Shown here: positions 1 to 7,101 of the stretch, piece by piece
Layout of the letters: each line of letters begins with the position of its first letter
How positions within the stretch are numbered: position 1 is the first letter of the stretch
From: Serpentinimonas sp.
Lineage (GTDB): Bacteria > Pseudomonadota > Gammaproteobacteria > Burkholderiales > Burkholderiaceae_C
Length of the DNA: 9,943 nucleotides
Direction: 5' to 3'
Assembly (NCBI GenBank): GCA_025458665.1
Contig: JALOSG010000170.1
Coordinates: forward strand, 1 to 9,943
Translations under genes and position numbers: made by a program
The notes under the pieces: generated by a model
The model's input: only the letters and a program-made list of their open reading frames with translations
What the model was told of the DNA's origin: nothing
Database searches by the model: none

Positions 1-1061
1 GCCACACCACCGTACTGCTGGTGGACCCAGTCCTTGTAAGCGCCGCTCTGCACGTGCTGCACCCATTCGGGGTTGCTCAGGTACCACTGCACGGTTTTCC
101 TGATGCCACTCTGGAACGTTTCGGCAGGCCGCCAGCCCAGTTCGCGCTCGATCTTGCGCGCATCGATGGCGTAGCGCCGGTCGTGGCCCGGGCGGTCCTG
201 CACGTGGGTGATCTGCGCCTTGTAGCTACTGCCGTCGGCTCTGGGGCGCAATTCGTCGAGCAAGGCACAGACGGTGTGCACGATCTCGATGTTGGGCATC
301 TCGTTCCAGCCACCCACGTTGTAGGTTTCGCCCAGCCGGCCTGCTTCCAGCACGCGGCGTATGGCGCTGCAATGGTCTTTCACGTACAGCCAGTCGCGCA
401 CCTGCAGGCCGTCTCCGTACACCGGCAGGGACTTGCCCGCCAGCGCGTTCACGATCATCAGTGGAATGAGTTTTTCCGGGAAGTGGTAGGGTCCGTAGTT
501 GTTGCTGCAGTTGGTGGTAAGCACCGGCAAGCCGTAGGTGTGGTGCCAGGCGCGCACCAGGTGGTCGCTGGCCGCTTTGCTGGCGCTGTAAGGGCTGTTG
601 GGCTCGTAGGCCTTGGACTCGGCAAAGGGCGGGTCCTGGGGGCTGAGGGTGCCGTACACCTCGTCGGTACTCACGTGCAGGAAACGGAACGCCGCTTTCT
701 CGGGCTCGGGCAATCCGCTCCAGTAGGCCCTCACGGCTTCCAGCAAGCGGAAGGTGCCCACGATGTTGGTCTGGATGAAATCTTCCGGGCCATGGATGGA
801 GCGGTCCACGTGGCTTTCCGCTGCAAAGTGCAGCAGGGCGCGGGGGCGGTGCTGGGCCAGCAGCTGGTCCACCAGCGCACGGTCGCCGAGGTCCCCGTGC
901 ACGAAGGTGTGGCGCGCATCGCCTTGCAGGCTGGCCAGGTTCTCCAGGTTGCCGGCGTAGGTCAGCTTGTCCAGGTTGACCACAGGTTCATCCGACTGGG
1001 CCAGCCAGTCGAGCACGAAATTGCTGCCGATGAAGCCGGCGCCGCCAGTCACGAGAATCAT
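1..1061 (-). CDS. rfbB: dTDP-glucose 4,6-dehydratase (RfbB/RmlB), 3' end outside window
   Basis: This enzyme converts dTDP-glucose to dTDP-4-keto-6-deoxyglucose, the second step of dTDP-L-rhamnose synthesis for surface polysaccharide, in the cytoplasm. The visible 353 codons begin MILVTGGAGFIGSNF, the N-terminal Rossmann NAD-binding motif (TGGAGFIG, residues 5-12). STDEVYG at 131-137 carries the Thr-Asp-Glu catalytic triad typical of this family (T132, D133, E134). YSASK at 158-162 is the YxxxK motif of extended short-chain dehydrogenases. NNYGPYHFPEKLIP (188-201) and RDWLYVKDH (222-230) are further conserved family segments. The frame is still open at the left edge. Family members are about 350-360 residues, so only a few residues are missing. 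The ATG at 1061-1059 is the only start that keeps the nucleotide-binding motif at the N terminus, although its Shine-Dalgarno is weak. Other rhamnose genes (rfbD, rfbA, rfbC) would be expected to the left, outside the window. Confidence 0.96.
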   Translation of the reverse strand, partial: MILVTGGAGFIGSNFVLDWLAQSDEPVVNLDKLTYAGNLENLASLQGDARHTFVHGDLGDRALVDQLLAQHRPRALLHFAAESHVDRSIHGPEDFIQTNIVGTFRLLEAVRAYWSGLPEPEKAAFRFLHVSTDEVYGTLSPQDPPFAESKAYEPNSPYSASKAASDHLVRAWHHTYGLPVLTTNCSNNYGPYHFPEKLIPLMIVNALAGKSLPVYGDGLQVRDWLYVKDHCSAIRRVLEAGRLGETYNVGGWNEMPNIEIVHTVCALLDELRPRADGSSYKAQITHVQDRPGHDRRYAIDARKIERELGWRPAETFQSGIRKTVQWYLSNPEWVQHVQSGAYKDWVHQQYGGV

Positions 1062-1137
1062 TGTGCGTAAGTCCCAGAGTCGATGTCCGCATTATCGGGC
1101 AGGCACAATCGGGGCTTTTTACCCAGGACCACCCACC
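1062..1137. promoter_or_regulatory. Divergent intergenic region between rfbB and the acyl-CoA-binding protein gene
   Basis: These 76 bp must serve both divergent genes unless promoters lie inside coding sequence. On the minus strand GATAAT (1096-1091) resembles a -10 box for rfbB, but I see no convincing -35 at the right distance. On the plus strand AGGA (about 1123-1126) lies 11 bases before the ATG of the acyl-CoA-binding protein and is a weak ribosome-binding site. Promoter assignment is inference only. Confidence 0.3.
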
Positions 1138-1392
1138 ATGTCAGACCTGACCGCCGCTTTTGAGGCCGCCGTGGCCGCATCGAAAGAGCTCACCCAGCGC
1201 CCCGACAACATGACGCTGCTGAAGATTTACGCACTCTTCAAACAAGCCACCGAGGGCGACAACACCAGCACCAAGCCCGGCTTCAGCGACATGGTGGGCC
1301 GCGCCAAGTGGGACGCCTGGAACGGCCTGAAAGGGGTGAGCCAGGACGACGCCAAGCAGCGCTATATCGACCTGATCGACTCGCTCGAGTAA
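1138..1392 (+). CDS. Acyl-CoA-binding protein (ACBP family)
   Basis: This 84-residue protein belongs to the small ACBP family, which binds medium- and long-chain acyl-CoA esters in the cytoplasm and acts as a carrier and buffer rather than an enzyme. The length is typical (about 85-90 residues). Family hallmarks are clear: YALFKQATEGD at 31-41, where the Tyr and Lys contribute to acyl-CoA binding in characterised members, and KWDAWNGLKG at 57-66, followed by a helical C terminus (AKQRYIDLIDSLE). There is no signal peptide or membrane segment. The chosen ATG follows a modest AGGA and gives the usual short N-terminal helix; an upstream in-frame extension to 967 would run into the rfbB region and is not credible. 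The gene stands alone, divergent from rfbB and convergent with the PHA-system gene, 32 bp from that gene's stop. Its role in this organism (fatty acid or PHA metabolism) is not shown by the sequence. Confidence 0.93.
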   Translation: MSDLTAAFEAAVAASKELTQRPDNMTLLKIYALFKQATEGDNTSTKPGFSDMVGRAKWDAWNGLKGVSQDDAKQRYIDLIDSLE

Positions 1393-1424
1393 GGCTGCAA
1401 CACGCCACGCGGCTGGGGTACCAC

Positions 1425-1739
1425 TCAGGCCTCCGGCCCCAGCAGCGCGTCCAGCTGGCGGCGCATTTCGGCTTCGATGGGGCCTTTGTAGGCGCTCAGC
1501 AGAAACCCGAGCTTGGCACTCAGCACAAAGCGGCTGGGCGTGACTTGCAGACTGCCACTGACGCCGGAGCGGCTGAAGAGGATGTGGTCGCAGGCGTCGG
1601 GAGCCTCTGCGTGGGGGGCCAGCGTGGCCTGGCAGCTCAGGCCAAAGCGTTCCTCACCGGCGCGGACCCAGTCCTCGGCCACCTTCCGGGCGGCGGCCAG
1701 CCCCAGCGTGTGGGAGCGATCGATGGAGAGTTCGGCCAT
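1425..1739 (-). CDS. Polyhydroxyalkanoic acid system family protein
   Basis: The 104-residue product starts MAELSIDRSHTLGLAAARKV and contains FSRSGVSGSLQVTPSRFVLS (residues 55-74) and AKLGFLLSAYKGPIEAEM (75-92). From memory this matches the small PHA_gran_rgn / 'polyhydroxyalkanoic acid system' family, often found in PHA-producing proteobacteria and proposed, but not well shown, to act at PHA granules or in their regulation. No catalytic motif, signal peptide or membrane segment is visible. It lies 59 bp downstream of the aminopeptidase gene on the same strand and is probably the last gene of a three-gene transcript with the molybdopterin oxidoreductase. The Shine-Dalgarno before its ATG is poor, so translation may depend partly on upstream readthrough. 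There is no phaC, phaA or phaB gene in this window. The family call is fairly secure; the function is not. Confidence 0.82.
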   Translation of the reverse strand: MAELSIDRSHTLGLAAARKVAEDWVRAGEERFGLSCQATLAPHAEAPDACDHILFSRSGVSGSLQVTPSRFVLSAKLGFLLSAYKGPIEAEMRRQLDALLGPEA

Positions 1740-1798
1740 AGGTCAATTCAGTGCGGTGAGAGAGGACAAGGGAGCGGACAAGGGGGGCCAGCAGCGGG

Positions 1799-2986
1799 CT
1801 AACGCGCGACACCGGCTTGCTGGGTGGCAGCCAGGGCCCGCAAGGCCTCATGGCGTTCGGCCTTGGGCCGGTGGGATAGTTCCGTAGCCTCGGCGTAGAA
1901 GGCCTGCCAGGCGGCATCGCCCTCTCCGTATTCGGCCGCCGCGCGCCGGTACAGGGCTACAAAGGCGGGCACGAACTCGTCGTAGGCCGCATGCACCGCG
2001 AACAAGGCGTTGTTGGCCTGGCTCACCCAGGCGTCGTAGCCGGCGAATCCACCCCACGAGGTTTTCAGGGCCTGGTAGCGCTGGTGGAAGCGCGCCATGA
2101 CCTCGGCTTTGCCCTGGGCCCGCGCGTCGGTGCCATCGGCGGAAGCGGGTGTGCTCTGGGTATACACGGCCTGCAACTCGGCACGGGTGCTGCGCATGAG
2201 CTGGCGGAAGGCGTTGCGCCGGGCATCGAAGGTGAAAAACTCTGCGCGGGCTTCGGGGCTGGCACGCTCGCGCATCCAGAGTTCGCCGCCCAGGTCTTCC
2301 ACCGCGCTGGCAAACGACTCGTTGAAGGCGGTATCGCCGGGCACGAACAGCTTCTGGTGCGCCAGTTCGTGGAACAGCAGGCGCGCCAGTTCCACCTCGG
2401 GGTAGTGGATGAAGGTGTTGAGCAGCGGGTCGCCGCCCAGCCAGTTCAGCCAGCCCAGCGTGGAATAGGCCGGCACGGGATACACCGCCACATCGGAGCC
2501 TGGCGGCAGGCTGGCGGCAAACTGGCGCGCCGCCTCTTCGCTGTAATAGCCCCGGTAGCCCACGCAGCCGGCAAACGGGAAGCACCACTGCGCCAGTTCC
2601 AGCTGGTAGGGGGGCGCAGCCACCACGTTCCACACCACGGCGCGACGGCCCAGGTCGGCATAGCGGGTGTAACTGGCATTGCGTGGCAGCATCAGATGGC
2701 TGGACGCGAACGCACGGATTTCCTGTGCCCGCAGCAACCGCTGGCGCAGGCGTTCGGGGGTGTCGGGGTCTTGCAGCCAGCTGTCCAGCCGGCGCGAGGC
2801 GCGCATGAGGCCCAAGTGCCCTTGCACCGACTGGGCGTAGTAGCCAGGGTCCAGCACCCAGCTTCGGGAAGGGCTGTGCCCGTCTGCGCCGGTACCCCCC
2901 GATGCCATGCCGCTCCCGGCTGCACAGCCTCCCAGCAAGCCCAGCAGGCCCACCACGCAGAGCAGCAGCGCCAGGGGTCGTTTCAT
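1799..2986 (-). CDS. Lipoprotein zinc aminopeptidase, predicted (Aminopep / COG4324 type)
   Basis: This 395-residue protein has a lipoprotein signal: a basic start (MKR), a leucine-rich hydrophobic stretch, and lipobox LLGGC with the acylated cysteine at position 21. The mature protein should therefore be membrane-anchored in the cell envelope. The catalytic signature is HELAH at 206-210 (HExxH zinc motif). NESFA at 222-226 follows, whose Glu is the likely third zinc ligand. That arrangement recalls the HELAH...NEGFA of M1 aminopeptidases but with a shorter spacer of 12 residues after the second His. Other conserved-looking parts are WCFPFAGCVGYRGYY (134-148) and TLGWLNWLGGDPLLN (176-190). 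I recall these as typical of the uncharacterised 'putative aminopeptidase' family PF10023; peptidase activity and substrate are inferred from the zinc motif. The ATG directly follows the TAG of the molybdopterin oxidoreductase gene with no gap, which suggests translational coupling. The start is fixed by the signal peptide. Confidence 0.9.
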   Translation of the reverse strand: MKRPLALLLCVVGLLGLLGGCAAGSGMASGGTGADGHSPSRSWVLDPGYYAQSVQGHLGLMRASRRLDSWLQDPDTPERLRQRLLRAQEIRAFASSHLMLPRNASYTRYADLGRRAVVWNVVAAPPYQLELAQWCFPFAGCVGYRGYYSEEAARQFAASLPPGSDVAVYPVPAYSTLGWLNWLGGDPLLNTFIHYPEVELARLLFHELAHQKLFVPGDTAFNESFASAVEDLGGELWMRERASPEARAEFFTFDARRNAFRQLMRSTRAELQAVYTQSTPASADGTDARAQGKAEVMARFHQRYQALKTSWGGFAGYDAWVSQANNALFAVHAAYDEFVPAFVALYRRAAAEYGEGDAAWQAFYAEATELSHRPKAERHEALRALAATQQAGVAR

Positions 2987-5026
2987 CTAGGCCAGGGCCT
3001 CGCTGGCTGGCTGCACGGGCTGCACGGGCTGGGTGTTCGGCGCCAAGCGCCGCACCTCCACCAGGCAGTCGTAGAAGGTGGGTGCGCGGCCCATATCGGT
3101 CAGGCGCTGGCTGGTCAGCTCGTTCACGTTGGTGCCGTTCAGGCCCATCTTGCGCCACCAGATACCCAGCCCCACCACCACGCCCGGGCGGGCGCGCAGC
3201 GTCACGCGGGCCTTGCAGTGGTAGCGGCCCCGGTCGTTGAAGGCCTCCACCACATCGCCATCGGCAATGGCGCGGGCCTGCGCATCGGCGGGGTGTATCT
3301 CCAGCAGGGGCTCGCCCTCGGCGTCCCGCAGGGTTTTGACGTTCACAAACGTGGAGTTGAGGAAGTTGCGCGCAGGCGGAGAAATCATGGCCAGCGGGTA
3401 GCGTGCGTCGCTGCCGGTGGTCTCGTGGTTGGGCAGCACTTCGGGCAGGCCGCCCTGCCCCAGTTGCTCCAGCGCTTCGTTGAACAGCAGGCAGCGGCCC
3501 GAGGGGGTGGGAAAACCACCCTGGGCAAACGGCGCCTCGGGCAGGTCGAGGGTGGCAAAGCCACGCTCCAGCAACTGCGCAAAGTCGATGCGGTCCCCGT
3601 AGGCCTGGCGGCACAGGGTTTCGTCGTCGTCCTGGAAGCAGTCCTCGGTGAACCCCATGCGCTGCGCCAGCTCGCGGAATATCTGCGTGTTGGGCCGGGA
3701 CTCACCCACGGGCGCCAGGGCGGGCCGGTTGAGCAGCGCATCGGTGTGGCCGTAGCTCAGGTGCACGTCCCAGTGCTCCAGCTGCGTGGTGGCAGGCAGC
3801 ACATAGTCGGCATAGTCGGCGGTGTCGGTCTGGAAGTGCTCCAGCACCACGGTGAACAGGTCGGGACGCGAGAAACCCTGCACCACCTTGCCCGATTCGG
3901 GCGCCACCGCCAGCGGGTTGCTGTTGTACACCACCACCGCCTGCACCTGCGGGCCAAATTCTGGCGATGCAGGCCGCAGCAAATCGTTGCCGATGGTGCT
4001 CATGTTGATGGTACGCGGCTGCGACACGCCCGATGCGGCCAGCAAATCCGGGCGCTGCAGCGGTGCCCACTGCACCGGGAAAGCGCCCGAGGTGCTGAGC
4101 AACAAACCCCCTGCGCGTTGCCTCCACGCACCCAGCACCGCAGGAATGCAGGACACCGCACGCACCGCGTTACCGCCACCCCGTGCGCGCTGCATGCCGT
4201 AGTTCAGGCGTATGGCCTGGGGCTCACCGCGCTGGAAACATGCGCCCATGTCCTGCGCCAACCGGCGGATCTGCTCCACGGGCAGGCCGCACACCGCCGC
4301 AGCGCGCTCCGGCGGCCATTCCAGCGCGCGCTGGCGCAGCGCCGACCAGCCTACGGTGTAGCGCTCCAGATAGTCGTGGTCCACCCAGTCGTGCACCACC
4401 AGTTCGTGCATGAGCGCGTAGGCCAGCGCCGCATCGGTCCCCGGCAGCAGGGCCAGGTGTTCGTGGCATTTCTCGGCGGTATCGGTGCGGCGCGGATCGA
4501 TGCACACCAGCTTCGCACCCTGCCGCTTGGCCTCCTGCGCGTAGCGCCAGAAATGCAGGTTGCTGCCCACCGGATTGCCGCCCCAGATGAGGATGAGCCG
4601 CGACTCGGCAAAGAACTCCACCCGCATGCCCACCTTGGCGTAGGGCAGGATGGCCTGCGGGTCTTGCGCGGCAATGGCTTTCAGGCGCGCGGCAATGTCG
4701 CTCAGGGCTTCGTCCCAGCTCACCCGCTCGAACTGCCCGGCACCTTTCGCGCCCACCCGGCGCATGGGGTGCAGCAACCGGTCCGGGTGGTGGGTGCGCT
4801 CGTGGTAGCGCGATACCTTGGCGCACAGCACGCCGCCAGTTTGTGGGTGGTCGGGGTTGCCCTGCACCCGAACCGCCCGGCCGTTCTGCACCGTGGTGAC
4901 CATGGAACAGGTGTCTGGGCAGTCGTGGGGGCAGGCGCCCACCACCTGGGTCACTTCTGTTTCGGTGGAAATGGACAAGGAACCTGACAAGGAATGCTCC
5001 CCAAAAATGGCGGCTTTGTTTAGCAT
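2987..5026 (-). CDS. Molybdopterin oxidoreductase family protein, apparently with an internal in-frame deletion
   Basis: The product is a 679-residue member of the DMSO reductase superfamily (Mo/W-bis-pyranopterin guanine dinucleotide enzymes). The N-terminal [4Fe-4S] site is intact: C32, C36 and C40 in ACPHDCPDTC, then C68 in GGVLCAKVSRY. Cofactor-binding segments include ESRLILIWGGNPVGSNLHFW (141-160), VCIDPRRTDTAEKCHEH (174-190) and PGTDAALA (195-202). The C-terminal molydopterin-dinucleotide-binding domain covers roughly 545-660 (IHPADAQARAIADGDVVEAF). No Tat or Sec signal is visible, so it is probably cytoplasmic. Substrate is unknown. ILPYAKVGM at 126-134 appears to fuse two positions that in recalled homologues are about 45 residues apart, with the missing part carrying the expected Mo ligand. 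The start is uncertain: ATG at 5026 has no Shine-Dalgarno, while an in-frame TTG at 4990 has GGGGAG six bases upstream. It is the first gene of an operon with the aminopeptidase. Confidence 0.88.
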   Translation of the reverse strand: MLNKAAIFGEHSLSGSLSISTETEVTQVVGACPHDCPDTCSMVTTVQNGRAVRVQGNPDHPQTGGVLCAKVSRYHERTHHPDRLLHPMRRVGAKGAGQFERVSWDEALSDIAARLKAIAAQDPQAILPYAKVGMRVEFFAESRLILIWGGNPVGSNLHFWRYAQEAKRQGAKLVCIDPRRTDTAEKCHEHLALLPGTDAALAYALMHELVVHDWVDHDYLERYTVGWSALRQRALEWPPERAAAVCGLPVEQIRRLAQDMGACFQRGEPQAIRLNYGMQRARGGGNAVRAVSCIPAVLGAWRQRAGGLLLSTSGAFPVQWAPLQRPDLLAASGVSQPRTINMSTIGNDLLRPASPEFGPQVQAVVVYNSNPLAVAPESGKVVQGFSRPDLFTVVLEHFQTDTADYADYVLPATTQLEHWDVHLSYGHTDALLNRPALAPVGESRPNTQIFRELAQRMGFTEDCFQDDDETLCRQAYGDRIDFAQLLERGFATLDLPEAPFAQGGFPTPSGRCLLFNEALEQLGQGGLPEVLPNHETTGSDARYPLAMISPPARNFLNSTFVNVKTLRDAEGEPLLEIHPADAQARAIADGDVVEAFNDRGRYHCKARVTLRARPGVVVGLGIWWRKMGLNGTNVNELTSQRLTDMGRAPTFYDCLVEVRRLAPNTQPVQPVQPASEALA
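3009..3032. repeat. Short 9-bp tandem repeat in the 3' end of the molybdopterin oxidoreductase gene
   Basis: GGCTGCACG occurs twice in direct succession (3009-3017 and 3018-3026) and is followed by a partial copy. In the coding strand it encodes a QPVQPVQP stretch at residues 666-673, just before the C terminus. It is in frame and looks like a small slippage expansion in a disordered tail, with no sign of wider significance. Confidence 0.5.
4997..5002 (-). promoter_or_regulatory. Ribosome-binding site GGGGAG favouring a TTG start at 4990
   Basis: On the minus strand GGGGAG sits six bases before an in-frame TTG (4990-4988) of the molybdopterin oxidoreductase gene. No comparable site precedes the ATG at 5026. 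Use of this TTG would shorten the protein by 12 residues, still upstream of the Fe-S cysteines, and would leave more room (about 43 bp) for a promoter between the divergent genes. Confidence 0.5.
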
Positions 5027-5033
5027 AGGGATT

Positions 5034-6236
5034 ATGAAACTGAACGACACCATCCTGGCGCAGGCGGCCAGCATCGCGGCCATTCGCCGCGACATCCACG
5101 CCCACCCCGAACTGTGCTTCCAGGAAGTGCGTACCGCCGAGGTGGTGGCCACGCAGCTGGCGGCCTGGGGCATACCCATGCACCGGGGCATGGGCACCAC
5201 CGGGGTGGTGGGCATCGTCCATGGCCGCGATGGTGGCGCCTGCGGGCGCGCAGTGGGCCTGCGCGCCGACATGGACGCCCTGCCCATGCAGGAGTTCAAC
5301 ACCTTTGCCCATGCCAGCCAGCACGCCGGCAAGATGCACGCCTGCGGCCACGACGGGCACACCGCCATGCTGCTGGCCGCGGCCCAGTACCTGGCACGGC
5401 ACCGCGACTTCGACGGTACGGTCTATCTGATCTTTCAGCCGGCCGAGGAAGGCGGTGGCGGTGCGCGCGAAATGATCAAGGACGGGCTGTTCGAGCAGTT
5501 CCCCATGGAGGCCGTGTTCGGCATGCACAACTGGCCGGGTGCGCCGGTGGGCACCTTTGCCGTGAGCCAGGGGCCAGTCATGGCTTCCAGCAACGAATTC
5601 AAGATCGTGATCCGGGGCAAGGGCTGCCACGCCGCGCTTCCGCACAACGGCATAGACCCTGTGCCTGTGGCCTGCCAGATGGTGCAGGCCTTCCAGACCA
5701 TCATCACGCGCAACAAGAAGCCGGTGGATGCGGGCGTGATCTCGGTCACCATGATCGAGGCGGGCGAGGCCACCAACGTGGTGCCCGACACCTGCACGCT
5801 GCAGGGCACGGTACGCACCTTCTCGGTGGAGGTGCTCGACATGATCGAGGCGCGGATGCAGGCCGTGGCCGAACACACCTGCGCGGCGTTTGGCGCCACC
5901 TGCGAGTTCGAGTTCCAGCGCAACTACCCGCCCACCATCAACAGTGCGCCCGAGGCGGCTTTTGCCCGCGAGGTGATGGTGCAGATCGTGGGCGAGCAGA
6001 ACGTGCTGGAGCAGGAGCCCACCATGGGCGCTGAGGACTTTGCCTACATGCTGCAGGCCCGCCCGGGCGCCTACTGCTTCATTTCCAACGGGGATGGCGC
6101 GCACCGTGAAATGGGACACGGCGGCGGGCCTTGTACCTTGCACAACCCCAGCTACGACTTCAACGACGACCTGACTCCGCTGGGTGCCACCTACTGGGTG
6201 GAACTGGCGCAACGCTGGCTGGCCCAGCCACGCTGA
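5034..6236 (+). CDS. M20-family amidohydrolase (hippurate hydrolase / N-acyl-amino-acid amidohydrolase type)
   Basis: The 400-residue protein is a metal-dependent hydrolase that cleaves N-acyl or amide bonds of amino-acid conjugates in the cytoplasm. Motifs in order: IHAHPELCFQE (21-31), GLRADMDALPMQE (75-87), MHACGHDGHTAMLL (101-114), FQPAEEGGGGAREMI (134-148), FGMHNWPG (162-169), CHAALPHNGIDPV (198-210), MGAEDFAYML (331-340) and LHNPSYDFND (369-378). The expected di-metal ligands of the M20D group are present: C104, H106, E138/E139, H165 and H370. Length matches the HipO/AbgB/YxeP-like family (about 390-400). There is no signal peptide. ATG at 5034 places the HPE motif at the normal distance from the N terminus; the Shine-Dalgarno is only a short AGGG very near the start. 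It is divergent from the molybdopterin oxidoreductase operon and convergent with coaX. The exact substrate (hippurate, N-acetyl amino acids, IAA conjugates, others) cannot be read from the sequence. A 9-bp direct duplication at the 3' end (CGCTGAG at 6231 and 6240) supplies a second in-frame TGA. Confidence 0.93.
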   Translation: MKLNDTILAQAASIAAIRRDIHAHPELCFQEVRTAEVVATQLAAWGIPMHRGMGTTGVVGIVHGRDGGACGRAVGLRADMDALPMQEFNTFAHASQHAGKMHACGHDGHTAMLLAAAQYLARHRDFDGTVYLIFQPAEEGGGGAREMIKDGLFEQFPMEAVFGMHNWPGAPVGTFAVSQGPVMASSNEFKIVIRGKGCHAALPHNGIDPVPVACQMVQAFQTIITRNKKPVDAGVISVTMIEAGEATNVVPDTCTLQGTVRTFSVEVLDMIEARMQAVAEHTCAAFGATCEFEFQRNYPPTINSAPEAAFAREVMVQIVGEQNVLEQEPTMGAEDFAYMLQARPGAYCFISNGDGAHREMGHGGGPCTLHNPSYDFNDDLTPLGATYWVELAQRWLAQPR

Positions 6237-6279
6237 GAACGCTGAGCACCCAGGCCAAGCAGGCCGAGCAAAGCCGGCT

Positions 6280-7071
6280 TCAGAACTCGGGCGTCAGGGT
6301 AGGCTGGGCGTTGAAGCGCTTGTGGGCAATTTCAAGCAGCCCGTCAAAAATCAGCGTCTCCACCAGTTCGAACGGCACCGCCATGCTGGGCGCCATTTTC
6401 CAGCCCGCGCCACCCGTCATGATGCAGACCGGCTCCTGCCCGCAGTGCTCGCGCAGGTTGTCCACCATGCGCCGTACCGCACCCGAAATGGCGAAGGTGC
6501 CACCGCTGGTGAGCGCATCGCTGGTGTTGGTGGGGAAGTTGCGCACCTCTCCGGTAGGCACATGCAGGCCCGCGGTGCCGGACTCCAGCGCCCGCAGCAT
6601 GATGCCGTGGCCCGGCAGAATGACGCCACCCAGGAAGCGGCCATCCGCGTCGATGGCTTCCACCGTGACGGCGGTGCCCACCATGACCACCACACAAGGC
6701 TTCTTCCAGCCGCGCGCCACCAGCCGCTGGCGCGCCCCGATCATGGCCACCCATCGGTCGGAACCCAGGCGGGCCGGGTGGTCATAGCCGTTGGTGACAC
6801 CAGCCTCCTGTGCGCTGGAGACCACCCACTGCACGGGTGCGTCCCAGATTTCCAGCTGCTCTTCCACCCGGCGCTTCACGGCATCGCCGGCCACGATGCA
6901 GCCCAGCACCCAGCGCGGCGCGCTCAGGCGGCCCCAGTCGCCATCGGCCAGGGTTTCTATGTTTTCCAGGAACTGCACGCCGTGCGCCATGAGCCGCGCG
7001 CCCACGGCGGGTTGCTCGTACAGCGCCCACTTCAGGCGGGTGTTGCCAACATCAAGGGCCAGGAACGTCAT
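6280..7071 (-). CDS. coaX: Type III pantothenate kinase (CoaX)
   Basis: This 263-residue cytoplasmic enzyme phosphorylates pantothenate to 4'-phosphopantothenate, the first step of CoA biosynthesis. It belongs to the ASKHA fold. Seen in sequence: ALDVGNTRLKW (5-15), the phosphate-binding DxGNT motif with D7; GYDHPARLGSDRW (95-107), containing LGxDR with the likely catalytic base D105; GTAVTVEAID (132-141); GGVILPGHGIMLRAL (148-162); LTSGGTFAISGAVRRM (187-202); and MTGGAGW (218-224). Length is normal for the family (about 255-265). Around the GTA motif the usual Asp of 'DxGTAxTxD' is Met130 and the last Asp is Glu138, possibly a lineage variant. The ATG at 7071 puts the DVGNT motif at residue 7 as expected. 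It begins 30 bp after the stop of the persulfide dioxygenase-rhodanese gene on the same strand, so cotranscription is likely. In many proteobacteria coaX follows birA, which is not seen here. Confidence 0.95.
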   Translation of the reverse strand: MTFLALDVGNTRLKWALYEQPAVGARLMAHGVQFLENIETLADGDWGRLSAPRWVLGCIVAGDAVKRRVEEQLEIWDAPVQWVVSSAQEAGVTNGYDHPARLGSDRWVAMIGARQRLVARGWKKPCVVVMVGTAVTVEAIDADGRFLGGVILPGHGIMLRALESGTAGLHVPTGEVRNFPTNTSDALTSGGTFAISGAVRRMVDNLREHCGQEPVCIMTGGAGWKMAPSMAVPFELVETLIFDGLLEIAHKRFNAQPTLTPEF

Positions 7072-7101
7072 GGCCGCATCATAAAGTGAAGCGGGCTGGC
7101 T

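Noticed and set aside
21..1070. A 349-codon plus-strand open frame opposite rfbB
   Set aside because: The minus strand encodes an unmistakable dTDP-glucose dehydratase with all catalytic motifs; the antisense frame is a codon-bias artefact.
1991..4987. A 998-codon open frame on the plus strand, antisense to the aminopeptidase and molybdopterin oxidoreductase genes
   Set aside because: It is rich in His, Gln, Arg and Ala with no recognisable domain, as expected for a shadow frame opposite high-GC genes, and it runs across the boundary of two well-supported genes.
4224..6212. A 662-codon minus-strand open frame overlapping the amidohydrolase and the molybdopterin gene
   Set aside because: It is antisense to a complete M20 amidohydrolase and out of frame with the molybdopterin enzyme; no family resemblance.
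6231..6246. Direct repeat of CGCTGAG at the end of the amidohydrolase gene
   Set aside because: Although it produces a second in-frame stop, it is a short 9-bp-offset duplication likely due to chance or slippage, not a functional repeat.
6271..6280. Palindrome AAGCCGGCTT between the convergent amidohydrolase and coaX genes as a terminator
   Set aside because: The arms are only 5 bp with no loop, and no T-tract follows on either strand.
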